From contig NZ_SFCC01000008.1 of assembly GCF_004214935.1 (NCBI RefSeq), positions 308,400-372,399 on the forward strand: a DNA stretch of 64,000 nucleotides, in the 5' to 3' direction. The position numbers and the translations under genes are program-made. Within the stretch, counting starts at the first letter, position 1. Every line of letters starts with the position of its first letter. Shown piece by piece: positions 55,368 to 63,841 of the stretch. Source of the DNA: Amycolatopsis suaedae. GTDB taxonomy: Bacteria; Actinomycetota; Actinomycetes; Mycobacteriales; Pseudonocardiaceae. The notes under the pieces were generated by a model. It did no database searches. It was given only the letters and a program-made list of their open reading frames with translations, and was not told the origin of the DNA.

Positions 55368-56108
55368 TCAGCCCACCTCGCGCACCGCGGCGACGGGTAC
55401 GTCACCGGGTGCCACCGCACCACCGGGCCCCGGCAACAGCAGCCCGCCACCACCCGGCCGGGCAGCCGCACCACGCCCCCGAGTACGCACCTCCACCTGC
55501 CTGCCCCGCAGGTGGCCGTCGCCGGCTCCGGCACCGGACCAGGACCGCGTCCGGCAGCTCAACTCGACCTCCGCACCCGGCCACGGCCCGTGCGCCAGCA
55601 GCACCGCCTCCCGGTTACGGGCCCGTGCCGACAACCGGTGGGCGACCCGCGGGTGCACACCGCCGGCGGGCTGGGCCGCGGCGCCCACCACGACCACGTC
55701 CATCCCGTCCAGCAACGCCGCCGTCACGGCGGCGACGTCGGCACCCGGATCGGGCACCAGCGCCAGCCTGGCCAGTTCGACCCCGAGTTCCCGGGCGGCC
55801 GCCACGCCGAGGTCGGGCATCCCGACCACGGCCACCCAGGAACCCGAGGATGTGGCCGCGGCCAGCAACGCCAGCAGCAGCGAGGTCGAGTTCCGCACCG
55901 CCACCGTGCTTCCCCGCCGCAGCCCGCGAGCGGGCAGCAGTTCCGCCAGCTCGGGCAGTACCGGCAGGACCCGCCCGGTGGTGGCCGCGTGCGCGGCGGC
56001 GGACGCCACCCCGCTCGCCGTGTTCACGCCGGGCAGCGAGGTCAGCGCCGCCAGGGCGGTAGCCCGGGGTACCGCGGCGGGCGGAGAGTCCACCAGCCCA
56101 CTCGTCAC
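55368..56108 (-). CDS. imuA': ImuA'-like RecA-fold protein of the mutasome
   Basis: 246 residues from the GTG at 56108, 8 bases after GGGGAGGTGG; a GTG at 56120 is less well spaced. It is RecA-like but without a clear Walker A: LLPARGLRRGSTVAVRNSTS, LLALLAAATSSGSWVAVVGM, GVAAARELGVELARLALVPD and DVVVVGAAAQPAGGVHPRVA. This matches the ImuA' proteins of actinobacteria. First gene of the SOS operon; 80 bp upstream lies a perfect LexA box. Confidence 0.88.
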   Translation of the reverse strand: MTSGLVDSPPAAVPRATALAALTSLPGVNTASGVASAAAHAATTGRVLPVLPELAELLPARGLRRGSTVAVRNSTSLLLALLAAATSSGSWVAVVGMPDLGVAAARELGVELARLALVPDPGADVAAVTAALLDGMDVVVVGAAAQPAGGVHPRVAHRLSARARNREAVLLAHGPWPGAEVELSCRTRSWSGAGAGDGHLRGRQVEVRTRGRGAAARPGGGGLLLPGPGGAVAPGDVPVAAVREVG

Positions 56109-56187
56109 GACAGTCGCCACCTCCCCACGCGGGTACGCTGGTGACCCGGGTGCGGGTCACCACTCGGCACCACGGGGAAGGCGGTGC

Positions 56188-56205
56188 ATCGAACACGTGT
56201 TCGAT
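56188..56205. promoter_or_regulatory. LexA (SOS) box of the mutasome operon
   Basis: ATCGAACACGTGTTCGAT is a perfect 18-bp palindrome containing TCGAAC-N4-GTTCGA, the actinobacterial LexA consensus. It lies 80 bp upstream of the imuA' start and between it and the end of the alpha/beta hydrolase gene. A small inverted repeat (ACTCAC-ccga-GTGAGT, 56255-56270) follows the hydrolase stop. Confidence 0.93.
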
Positions 56206-56277
56206 GTCAGGAGTACACACCCGCCGCTGAACCACTGTCAAGAAGCCCGGCGGAACTCACCCGAGTGAGTGGTCCCA

Positions 56278-57444
56278 CTACCTCGACGGCAACGCCGCGG
56301 CCAGCGCCAATCGCGCCCACAGCAGCGGTCCGAGCAGCCGCGCGCCGCCCCGCCGGGGCAGCGCCGCGAGCCGATCGGCCAGCCCGGGCAGCCGGTGATG
56401 TGCCCCCGCCACAACGATTCTCGCCGCGGTCAGCGCGGCCAGCCGGTGGGTATCCAGCGCGCTGTGCCCGGTCTCCGCGAGCGGCACCAGCACCGCGTCG
56501 GGCGCCAGCTCGACGATCCGCTCGGCGACCGCCCTCGGCGTGCGAATGTCCCATTCGCCCGAGAGCACCGCCACCGGCCAGCCGAACCGCGGCAGCTCGG
56601 CGGGCAGATCGAACGGCTCGCCCGCGAAGGCCGGAAAGTCCCCTGCCTGCCGGGCGAAGGACAGGTTGACGTCGAGTGGCAAGCCGTCCGGCTGCGGGGC
56701 GTAGCCCAGCTCGCCGAACGCGATCGCGCCGACCAGGTCGAACTCCATCACGTACCGGACGACCCTGGCGGTCTCCGCCTCACCGAGCCCGGCCAGCCAG
56801 GTCCACAGCCCGCGCCCCCGCCCGCCCGCGACCAGCCGGGGCAGCCTGCGGGCCGCGACCGGTCCGCCGAACTCGTGCGCCACCTGCACGACCGCGCCGC
56901 TCTCGTCGGCCGGGATCAGCCCGCCGTCGACCAGTTCGCGCACCACGCCCAGGTACAGGCTGCGCAGCGCGGTCCGCGCCAGGTCGTCGTCCTCGGCGGT
57001 GAGCATCGGCGAGTCGAGCACCATCCCGGCGACCCGGCCGGGATGACGCGCGCCGAACGCCTGGGCGAGGTAGCTGCCGTAGGACGAGCCGTACAACACC
57101 GCCCGCTCGGCTCCGCAGGCGTCCAGAACGACGGCGATGTCGTCGACCACCTCACCGACGGTGAGCGCCGACACCGGCAGATCCGCACCATCGCACCCGA
57201 TACGTGAAAGACCCACACCACGGTGTTCGATCATCACGACGTCCAGCTCACGCTCCGTCGCCTCGATCCGTAGCCGCCGGTACGGCAGGATCGACGCCAG
57301 CCCGGGCCCGCCGGGCAGAACCACCAGCGGGCAGTCCCCCGCCGGCCCGGTCCGGACGTAGTGGAGGTCGAACTCGGCGCCGCCGGCCGGCCTGCGTACC
57401 GAACCCACCCCAGGCATGGCCGCGATCCGCTGCCCGACACCCAC
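56278..57444 (-). CDS. Alpha/beta hydrolase, proline-iminopeptidase-like
   Basis: 388 residues from a GTG at 57444 after TGGGGG. The fold is clear: HYVRTGPAGDCPLVVLPGGP, MIEHRGVGLSR, the nucleophile elbow GSSYGSYLA, and near the end VAVLSGEWDIRTP and LAETGHSAL with the catalytic Asp and His. A cap region lies between. The long N-terminal and GGPG loop fit peptidase S33 (prolyl aminopeptidase) relatives. It is preceded by a 21-bp dyad that suggests repression by an unlinked regulator. Confidence 0.88.
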   Translation of the reverse strand: MGVGQRIAAMPGVGSVRRPAGGAEFDLHYVRTGPAGDCPLVVLPGGPGLASILPYRRLRIEATERELDVVMIEHRGVGLSRIGCDGADLPVSALTVGEVVDDIAVVLDACGAERAVLYGSSYGSYLAQAFGARHPGRVAGMVLDSPMLTAEDDDLARTALRSLYLGVVRELVDGGLIPADESGAVVQVAHEFGGPVAARRLPRLVAGGRGRGLWTWLAGLGEAETARVVRYVMEFDLVGAIAFGELGYAPQPDGLPLDVNLSFARQAGDFPAFAGEPFDLPAELPRFGWPVAVLSGEWDIRTPRAVAERIVELAPDAVLVPLAETGHSALDTHRLAALTAARIVVAGAHHRLPGLADRLAALPRRGGARLLGPLLWARLALAAALPSR

Positions 57445-57458
57445 CGGTACCCCCAGAC

Positions 57459-57479
57459 GAAGAAAGATCAGCTTTCTTC
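57459..57479. promoter_or_regulatory. 21-bp dyad upstream of the alpha/beta hydrolase
   Basis: GAAGAAAG (57459-57466) and CTTTCTTC (57472-57479) are exact inverted copies with a 5-base spacer, 14 bp upstream of the start codon. Size and form suit a TetR- or MarR-type repressor. Confidence 0.7.
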
Positions 57480-57627
57480 CGTTCTACCGTCAGTCGACCT
57501 CGCCGGTCACCATGTCGACCGGACGGAGTAACGCGGCAGTGCGGCCGGTCCGAACACGGGGACACGTCACCGCTCGTGCGGCACGATGGGGCAAGATGCG
57601 GCGCGGTCGGCGAAAGGATCGGAATCC

Positions 57628-58281
57628 ATGGGCGCACCCGGCTGGCCCGGCCCCCAGCAACCGCAGTACGGGTACCAGCAACCCCAGCCAGGCTGGGGGC
57701 AGCCGCCGCCGAAGAAGAAGCGGACCGGGCTGATCATCACCCTCGTCGCCATTCCGGTGCTACTCCTGCTCGGCGGGGGCCTGACGCTGTTCCTGCTCTA
57801 CCAGGACGCCCACGAGGACGGCGGGTCGCCGCCGTCGAACGCCCAGCTCGGCAAGGCCTGCGCGGCGGTGAGCGAGCAGACGCTGGCCAGGCTGCGCACC
57901 ACCAATCCCTATCCGGGACTGAGCTCCGAGCGGCCGGAGCACACCTCGTGCGTCTGGGAGCAGACGCAGGGCCGCGACGGCGAGGGGCACCGCGAACTGA
58001 CCTTCCAGGTCACCGACGGCCGTGAGCGGCAGCCCGAGTGCGACGGCGAGGCGCTGCAGCCACCGCAGATCGGCACCCAGACCTGTCTCGGGCTGAAGGT
58101 CTACGAGGGCGACGTCATCCGCGAGGTACAGCTGCAGTTCCTGCAGGGCGGCAAGCACTACCTCGTCCAGTACAAGGGCTGGGACGTCGGCTTCCTCGAC
58201 AACGTGCCGATGCCGGAGACCGAGCTGGTCAACGCGGTCACCGAGGTCGGCAAGGAGGTCACCGGCGCCCGCGGGCAGTGA
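57628..58281 (+). CDS. Membrane-anchored protein, tandem paralogue A
   Basis: 217 residues from the ATG at 57628 after AAAGGA. A Pro/Gln/Tyr-rich cytoplasmic segment (1-28), KKKR, one membrane helix (about 33-56) and an extracytoplasmic domain with Cys residues (GKACAAVSEQTLARLRTTNP, HTSCVWEQTQGRDGEGH). YLVQYKGWDVGFLDNVPMPE marks the end. No family recognised. It is followed by a strong terminator and paralogue B. Confidence 0.75.
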   Translation: MGAPGWPGPQQPQYGYQQPQPGWGQPPPKKKRTGLIITLVAIPVLLLLGGGLTLFLLYQDAHEDGGSPPSNAQLGKACAAVSEQTLARLRTTNPYPGLSSERPEHTSCVWEQTQGRDGEGHRELTFQVTDGRERQPECDGEALQPPQIGTQTCLGLKVYEGDVIREVQLQFLQGGKHYLVQYKGWDVGFLDNVPMPETELVNAVTEVGKEVTGARGQ

Positions 58282-58286
58282 GCCCC

Positions 58287-58320
58287 CGGATGCGGCTTTA
58301 GCGGGCTAAAGCCGCATCCG
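58287..58320 (+). terminator. Terminator of paralogue A
   Basis: A perfect 16-bp stem (58287-58302 with 58305-58320) around a very short centre, 5 bases after the stop codon. In RNA the central pairs would open to form a loop. Confidence 0.8.
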
Positions 58321-58326
58321 GCCGAG

Positions 58327-58354
58327 CGTACGTGTACTAGAGTGAACACGTACG
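58327..58354. promoter_or_regulatory. Operator dyad at the promoter of paralogue B
   Basis: CGTACGTGT (58327-58335) and ACACGTACG (58346-58354) are exact inverted copies with a 10-base spacer holding a -10-like TAGAGT (58339-58344). The start codon is 15 bp downstream. Only paralogue B has this site. Confidence 0.75.
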
Positions 58355-58369
58355 TTCGGAGGTGGCATC

Positions 58370-59026
58370 GTGAGTACGCCTGGGTGGCAGGGCCCGCCTG
58401 TTCAGCAGAGACCCCACCGCGGCTGGCCCGCGCCCATGCCGGGGCCGCCACCCCGTCGCGGGAGCCGGGTCTGGCTGGTCGTCACCCTGGTCACCGTCCC
58501 CCTCCTGCTCCTGCTCGGCGGGGGCGTCACCGTCTTCGTCCTCTACCAGCAGGCGCACGAACCGGGCGGCGAGCCGCCGACCGGCGCCCGGCTGGGCGCC
58601 GCGTGCTCCGCGGTCAGCGACGGCACTCTCGCCCGGATGCGCACCACCAACCCCACACCACGTGCCAGCTCTGAGGACTCGACGCACACCCAGTGCGCCT
58701 GGGGGCAGACCCGGGGCAGGGACGGCGACGGCAGCAGGGACCTGGTGGTCGTCATCCGGAAGATCACGCCGGAACGGCAGGCCGAACTACGCTGCGGTGG
58801 CGTCCCGAAGCCCCAGCCCGCCCTCGGCGAACGCGCGTGCCTCAGCGTGCAGGACATGGGCGGCACGATCCGCGAGGCACACCTGCAGATCATCGACCGC
58901 GACACGTTCTACCTGGTCCAGTACAGCGGCTGGGACGTCGGTTTCCTCGACAACGTGCCCATCCCGGACGACGTTCTCATCGAAGCCGTCACCGATGTCG
59001 GCAACGAGGTGCTCGCGCATTCCTAG
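58370..59026 (+). CDS. Membrane-anchored protein, tandem paralogue B
   Basis: 218 residues from a GTG after GGAGGTGG. Same layout as paralogue A: Pro-rich cytoplasmic start, membrane helix (about 35-58), extracytoplasmic domain (GAACSAVSDGTLARMRTTNP; TQCAWGQTRGRDGDG) and YLVQYSGWDVGFLDNVPIPD near the end. The Cys positions match those in A. The exposed loops differ more than the helix. Unknown function; its own operator-like promoter implies expression separate from A. Confidence 0.75.
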   Translation: MSTPGWQGPPVQQRPHRGWPAPMPGPPPRRGSRVWLVVTLVTVPLLLLLGGGVTVFVLYQQAHEPGGEPPTGARLGAACSAVSDGTLARMRTTNPTPRASSEDSTHTQCAWGQTRGRDGDGSRDLVVVIRKITPERQAELRCGGVPKPQPALGERACLSVQDMGGTIREAHLQIIDRDTFYLVQYSGWDVGFLDNVPIPDDVLIEAVTDVGNEVLAHS

Positions 59027-59087
59027 GAGTGTGCTGAACAACCCCGCCCTGCTGCGCGACGGGCCGGGTTGTTCAGCACACTCCTAG
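59023..59087. terminator. 22-bp perfect convergent terminator containing both stop codons
   Basis: Arms 59023-59044 and 59066-59087 are exact inverted copies, CTAGGAGTGTGCTGAACAAC and two more C. The TAG of paralogue B and the TAG of purH both lie at the base of the stem. Confidence 0.92.
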
Positions 59088-60646
59088 TGCGCGAAGTGCC
59101 GGGTCCCGGTGAGATAGACGGTCATGCCGGCGGCCTCCGCCGCGGCGATCACGTCGGCGTCCCTGACCGAACCACCCGGCTGCACCACCGCGCGCACACC
59201 GGCCTCGGCCAGCACCTCCAGGCCGTCGGGGAACGGGAAGAACGCGTCGGACGCGGCCACCGAACCACCGGCCCGATCGCCTGCCCTGCGCACCGCGAGG
59301 CGCGCCGAGTCGACCCGGTTCACCTGGCCCATGCCGACGCCGACGGTCGCCGTGCCCGCGGCGAGCAGGATCGCGTTGGACTTCACCGACCGCACCGCCC
59401 GCCAGGCGAACTCCAGGTCGGCCAGGGTCTCGGCGTCGGCGGGCTCACCGGTCGCCAGCGTCCAGTTCGCCGGGTCGTCGCCGGGCGCGTCGACGGCGTC
59501 GACCGTCTGCACCAGCACCCCGCCGGAGATCGGCCGGAACTCGACCGGGTCCGGGTTCGCCGTCTCCGGCAGCCGCAGCAGGCGGATGTTCTTCTTCTTG
59601 GTCAGCACCTCGAGCGCGCCGTCCTCGAAGTCCGGCGCCAGCACGACCTCGGTGAACACCTCGGCGATCTGCTCGGCCAGCGCCACGCTGACCGGCCGGT
59701 TGCAGGCGATCACCCCGCCGTAGGCCGACACCGGGTCACAGGCGTGCGCCTTGCGGTGGGCCTGCGCCACGTCGTCGCCGATCGCGATGCCGCACGGGTT
59801 GGCGTGCTTGATGATCGCCACCGCGGGGGCGTCGAAGTCGTAGGCCGCGCGCCGGGCGGCGTCGGTGTCGACGTAGTTGTTGTACGACATCGCCTTGCCG
59901 TGCAACTGCTCGGCGTGGGCCAGCCCGCCGCGCCAGTGCCGGTAGACGGCGGCCCGCTGGTGCGGATTCTCGCCGTAGCGCAGCACCTCGCCGCGGTCCC
60001 AGGTGGCGCCGAGGAAGTCGGGGAAGCCGGAGTCGTCGGCGGGCGCGTAGACGTTGGCGAACCAGGACGCGACGGCCGTGTCGTAGGCCGCCGTGTGCGC
60101 AAACGCTTGCGCGGCCAGTCGCCTGCGGTCGTCCAGCTCGAAACCGCCCTCCCGGACCCGCTCGAGAACCCAGTCGTAGCGCGCCGGGTCCACGACGACG
60201 GCGACGCTGCCGTGGTTCTTGGCGGCCGCCCGCACCATCGCGGGGCCGCCGATGTCGATGTTCTCCACGCAGTCGTCGGCGCTCGCGCCGGAGGCGACCG
60301 TCTGCGTGAACGGGTAGAGGTTGACCACCAGCAGGTCGAACGGCGCGATGTCCAGCTGCCGCAGCTGCTCGACGTGCTCGGCGCGGTCACGGTCGGCCAG
60401 CAGGCCGGCGTGCACCCTGGGGTGCAGCGTCTTCACCCGGCCGTCCAGCGACTCGGGGAACCCGGTGACCTCCTCGACCGGTGTGACCGGGACACCCGCG
60501 TCGGCGATGACCCTCGCCGTGCCGCCGGTGGACACGATCTCCACCCCCGCGGCGTGCAGGCCGGTCGCTAGCTCCAGCAACCCGGTCTTGTCCGAGACAC
60601 CGATCAGAGCTCGCCGGACGGGCCGCTGCCCCGTTGCGCTGGTCAC
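59084..60646 (-). CDS. purH: Bifunctional AICAR formyltransferase / IMP cyclohydrolase
   Basis: 520 residues from the GTG at 60646, overlapping the purN stop as GTGA and preceded by GGTGAGG. The MGS-like cyclohydrolase domain has [49 protein letters not shown]. The AICARFT domain has [47 protein letters not shown] and [14 protein letters not shown]. It performs the last two steps of IMP synthesis with 10-formyl-THF. Operon with purN. Confidence 0.97.
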   Translation of the reverse strand: MTSATGQRPVRRALIGVSDKTGLLELATGLHAAGVEIVSTGGTARVIADAGVPVTPVEEVTGFPESLDGRVKTLHPRVHAGLLADRDRAEHVEQLRQLDIAPFDLLVVNLYPFTQTVASGASADDCVENIDIGGPAMVRAAAKNHGSVAVVVDPARYDWVLERVREGGFELDDRRRLAAQAFAHTAAYDTAVASWFANVYAPADDSGFPDFLGATWDRGEVLRYGENPHQRAAVYRHWRGGLAHAEQLHGKAMSYNNYVDTDAARRAAYDFDAPAVAIIKHANPCGIAIGDDVAQAHRKAHACDPVSAYGGVIACNRPVSVALAEQIAEVFTEVVLAPDFEDGALEVLTKKKNIRLLRLPETANPDPVEFRPISGGVLVQTVDAVDAPGDDPANWTLATGEPADAETLADLEFAWRAVRSVKSNAILLAAGTATVGVGMGQVNRVDSARLAVRRAGDRAGGSVAASDAFFPFPDGLEVLAEAGVRAVVQPGGSVRDADVIAAAEAAGMTVYLTGTRHFAH

Positions 60647-61275
60647 CTGAACCTCACCTTTCGTCCGTCCACCGTGCAGCCGGCCCGGACCAGCCGCTCC
60701 ACCACGTCCACCAGCAGCCTGCGTTCCACGGCCTTGATCCGCTCGTGCAGGCTCGCCTCGTCGTCGTCCGGCTCCACCGGCACCGGCTCCTGCGCGATGA
60801 TCGGCCCGGTGTCGACGCCCGCGTCCACGAAATGGACGGTCGACCCGGTCACCTTCACCCCGGCCGCCAGCGTCTCCGGCACCGCGTGCGCGCCGGCGAA
60901 CGACGGCAGCAGCGCGGGATGGGTGTTGATCACCCGGTTCGGGAAGCGGTCGAGGAACGGCTGGCCGAGGATCTTCATGAAACCCGCCGACACCACCAGA
61001 TCCGGCCGGTGGGCGGCGACGGCGTCGGCCAGCGCGGTGTTCCACTCCGGACGGCCGGGATGGTCACCGATCCGGACGGTGAACGACGGGATGCCTGCCT
61101 GCTCGGCCCGGTCCAGCGCGGCCACGCCGGCGCGGTCGGTGCCGACGGCCACGACCGAGGCCGGGAAACCGTCGCCCGCGGTCGCGTCCAGCAGGGCCTG
61201 CAGCAGGGTGCCCGATCCCGAGGCGAGCACCACCACCCTGGCCGGAGTGGGCAGTGTGATCCGACTGGTGGTCAA
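60643..61275 (-). CDS. purN: Phosphoribosylglycinamide formyltransferase
   Basis: 210 residues from a TTG at 61275 with GAGGAGA upstream. [17 protein letters not shown] binds phosphoribosylglycinamide, [16 protein letters not shown] contains the catalytic Asn and His, and [20 protein letters not shown] the third catalytic Asp. It transfers formyl from 10-formyl-THF to GAR, the third step of purine synthesis. Coupled to purH by a GTGA overlap; perM lies upstream, as in M. tuberculosis (Rv0955-Rv0957). Confidence 0.95.
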   Translation of the reverse strand: MTTSRITLPTPARVVVLASGSGTLLQALLDATAGDGFPASVVAVGTDRAGVAALDRAEQAGIPSFTVRIGDHPGRPEWNTALADAVAAHRPDLVVSAGFMKILGQPFLDRFPNRVINTHPALLPSFAGAHAVPETLAAGVKVTGSTVHFVDAGVDTGPIIAQEPVPVEPDDDEASLHERIKAVERRLLVDVVERLVRAGCTVDGRKVRFR

Positions 61276-61336
61276 GGGTCTCCTCGGCGCGTCGTGCCTG
61301 GCGGGAGCCAGCCTAACCGTGTGGCGGCCGTCTCCC

Positions 61337-62773
61337 TCACGAGGCCGGTGGCTGCTCCGGGTCTTCCTCGGGCTCCTCGGCCGGGGGCTCCTCGGGAGCG
61401 TCCTCCGCGACCACCGTTTCCTCGGTTTCCTCGGCTTCTTCGGGGTCCGGGGTCTCCCCGGGCTCCTCCTCGGCGGCGGCCTCGCCGGGCTCGGCCTCGG
61501 GGACCTCCTCCGGCTCCGCGGGGACGGCGTCGATCTGCTCGGTGGGGGTGTCGTCGACCGCGACCGGCGCCTCCGGCTCAGGCGTACCGCCGACCACCCA
61601 CACCACCAGTGCCGCGGGCAGCACCACCCAGCAGAACACCGAGACCGACAGCGCCGCCACCGGGATCTCGACCGGGTCGAACAGCCCGCTGCCCAGCCTG
61701 CCGCCCGCGACGGTGCCGAGCACGACGCAGCCGAACGCGGTCAGCGCTCCGGCGACACCGACCGCCCGCAGCCGCAGCAACGGGTCCGGGCTCACCCGCC
61801 GCAGCTGCCAGCCGACCAGGACGCCGACGCCAGCGGGCAGCAGGAGCAACACGGGCCACCACTGCGCGGGCTGCTCGGGCAGGACGGCGAGCAGCGGCAG
61901 CGACGGCACCTCACCGCCGGAGAAGCCGAACATCCCGATGTCCACCGCGCCCAGCGACAAGCCCGGCCCGGCGGCGAACGACAGCCCGGCGACCATGGCG
62001 TTGGGCAGGTAGCCGGCCGACAGCAGGAACATGCCCACGGCGCTGCCGACGTCGGGCGCCCCGGTCCGGTACAGCTCCAGCGAGGTCGGCACCGACAGGG
62101 CCAGTGCGAGCAGGTACACCAGGCCACCGACGCCCAGCAGCGCGGCCAGGCCCATGGCCCCGGTCCGCAGCCCGCGCATGGCGACCGGGTCCAGGTAGCG
62201 GCGCACCGTGCCGAGCAACCCGCACCGGCCGGAGACCCCGGCCGTCGCCGACACCGCGGCGAGCAACGCCGGCACCAGGAAGGCGTCCAGTGGTTCCACC
62301 GTCACCGGACTGCCCGCCGACAGGATGGCGATCGTCGTGCCCAGCGTGGCGTGGGCGACGGTGAGGATGCCGATCAGCGGAACCGCCTGCGCCGGCTCCC
62401 GGTAGCCGAGCCGGCGGGCGGCGCCGGCAGCGGCCCTGGCCACCAGCAGGCACAGCCCGATCGTCGGCACGAGCGGCAGCACGCCGAGCGGCTCACCGTT
62501 GACGTAGACCGGGACCTGGTGTGCCGCCAGCCAGCCGGGCGCCGCCGCGTAGACGACGGTGACGAGCGAGAACCGCGCCTGCGCGGCGACACCGGTCACC
62601 AGTGCCAGCAGTCCGGCGACCAGCACGTATCCGGCCAGCAGCGGCCACACAGCCGCACCGGCCAATACCCGGAACCGGCCTACGGTGCTCAGTTCGGGTG
62701 GTGTCTCACCCGTTTCGGGGTCGCTCGACCGCTCTTCGCCCTCGGCGGGAGTCGGAGTGGTGAGCACCTGCAT
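61337..62773 (-). CDS. perM: PerM-like membrane protein (DUF6350)
   Basis: 478 residues. About ten membrane segments follow a soluble N-terminus of 35 residues (VLAGAAVWPLLAGYVLVAGL; VPLIGILTVAHATLGTTIAI). The last 80 residues are Glu/Pro-rich (EEPGETPDPEEAEETEET) and probably cytoplasmic. It matches Rv0955/PerM by family and by place between the 34-kDa antigen-like gene and purN; PerM stabilises the divisome protein FtsB in mycobacteria. A role in division is inferred from that. Confidence 0.88.
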   Translation of the reverse strand: MQVLTTPTPAEGEERSSDPETGETPPELSTVGRFRVLAGAAVWPLLAGYVLVAGLLALVTGVAAQARFSLVTVVYAAAPGWLAAHQVPVYVNGEPLGVLPLVPTIGLCLLVARAAAGAARRLGYREPAQAVPLIGILTVAHATLGTTIAILSAGSPVTVEPLDAFLVPALLAAVSATAGVSGRCGLLGTVRRYLDPVAMRGLRTGAMGLAALLGVGGLVYLLALALSVPTSLELYRTGAPDVGSAVGMFLLSAGYLPNAMVAGLSFAAGPGLSLGAVDIGMFGFSGGEVPSLPLLAVLPEQPAQWWPVLLLLPAGVGVLVGWQLRRVSPDPLLRLRAVGVAGALTAFGCVVLGTVAGGRLGSGLFDPVEIPVAALSVSVFCWVVLPAALVVWVVGGTPEPEAPVAVDDTPTEQIDAVPAEPEEVPEAEPGEAAAEEEPGETPDPEEAEETEETVVAEDAPEEPPAEEPEEDPEQPPAS

Positions 62774-62867
62774 GCCCCGACCATCGCATTCCGACTGGGC
62801 CGACCGGGTGAGGCTCGCCGCTGATCAACGATGGCTCATGCCACAGCCACCCGGACAGGGGAAAGCG

Positions 62868-63677
62868 TCAGGGCTTCTCCGTGCCGCCCGGTGGCGTCCC
62901 CGGGCCCTGGCCCGGCTCCGGCTGGGAGTAGAACTGGCCCTGCTGCGGTGCGTACTGGGTGGCCTGCGGCGCGGGCGGCCCGCTCGGCGGAGCCGAGGGC
63001 GGCGTGACCGGCGAGGAGTACTGCGTCGGCTGGGAGAACGGCCCGGACTCGGTCGGCCCCTGCGGGGGCTGCGGCGCGTACTGCGAGGTCGGCTGGTGCA
63101 GCGGCGGCTGACCACCCTGCTGCGGCTGCTGCCCCTGACCGCCCGGCTGGCCGTACTGCGGCTGGGCGTACTGCGGCTGCTGCGGTTTGGGCGCGGGCAT
63201 GCTGATCACGTCGTGCTCGAACAGCACCGCGGCCACCGCCACCAGCAGCTGCAGGATGCCCAGGATCATCAGCACGGTGAGGATGCCGGGAGTCTCGGAG
63301 CCCTCGGGCACCCGCACGACGGCGTGAATCGCGAACAGGCCGCCCGCCACGCTCAGCAGCGTGCCGAACGGCAGCGCCTTCGGGCCGTTCGGCAGTGCCC
63401 GCAGCGCCGACACCAGACCCCCGATCAGCAGGAACCGCACAGCCCAGTCGCCGTCGCCCGCCTCGCTGGAGAAGCTGATGAAGTAGTTGACCAGGCCGAG
63501 CACCGCGACGGCGAGCGCCAGGAACAGCGACAGGTTCTGCGGGGTCAGCTGCGGACCGCCGCCCTGCACGGGCTGCTGGTGCGGCGCCTGCGGGAAACCC
63601 CCGGTGCCCGGCGCCTGCGGGTTCGGTTGCCCGCCACCCTGCTGGGGGTAACCGGGCCCACTGCTGGGGAAGCTCAT
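62868..63677 (-). CDS. DUF5336 / 34-kDa antigen-like membrane protein
   Basis: 269 residues from the ATG at 63677 after AAGGAGAG. A Pro/Gln/Gly-rich start (1-48), four membrane segments (about 50-160: LSLFLALAVAVLGLVNYFIS; LTVLMILGILQLLVAVAAVL), then a Pro/Gln/Tyr-rich cytoplasmic tail of about 100 residues with repeated PQYGQP and QPTQY. Syntenic with Rv0954 between sucD and perM. Function unknown; the disordered tail suggests protein interactions in the envelope or divisome. Confidence 0.87.
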   Translation of the reverse strand: MSFPSSGPGYPQQGGGQPNPQAPGTGGFPQAPHQQPVQGGGPQLTPQNLSLFLALAVAVLGLVNYFISFSSEAGDGDWAVRFLLIGGLVSALRALPNGPKALPFGTLLSVAGGLFAIHAVVRVPEGSETPGILTVLMILGILQLLVAVAAVLFEHDVISMPAPKPQQPQYAQPQYGQPGGQGQQPQQGGQPPLHQPTSQYAPQPPQGPTESGPFSQPTQYSSPVTPPSAPPSGPPAPQATQYAPQQGQFYSQPEPGQGPGTPPGGTEKP

Positions 63678-63794
63678 CGGGACTCTCCTTGGTTCGACCG
63701 GCACTCCGGAGGCGCCAGAACGTTAGCGCAAAGCGCCGCCTCGCTCGGTTCCGACGTTCCGTATCCGTGATCGGTTGCGTGTTCGGCAAAGAAA

Positions 63795-63829
63795 GAGGGG
63801 CCGGACACCGTCCCCGGCGCCGGCCCCTC
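63795..63829 (-). terminator. Terminator of the sucCD operon
   Basis: GAGGGGCCGG (63795-63804) pairs with CCGGCCCCTC (63820-63829), 12 bases past the sucD stop in its direction of transcription. Confidence 0.75.
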
Positions 63830-63841
63830 CACCACTGGAAC

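Noticed and set aside
60097..60112. GCGCAAACGCTTGCGC, close to the E. coli PurR box, inside purH
   Set aside because: It lies deep within the purH coding sequence and no PurR of that type is expected in actinobacteria; likely chance codon use.
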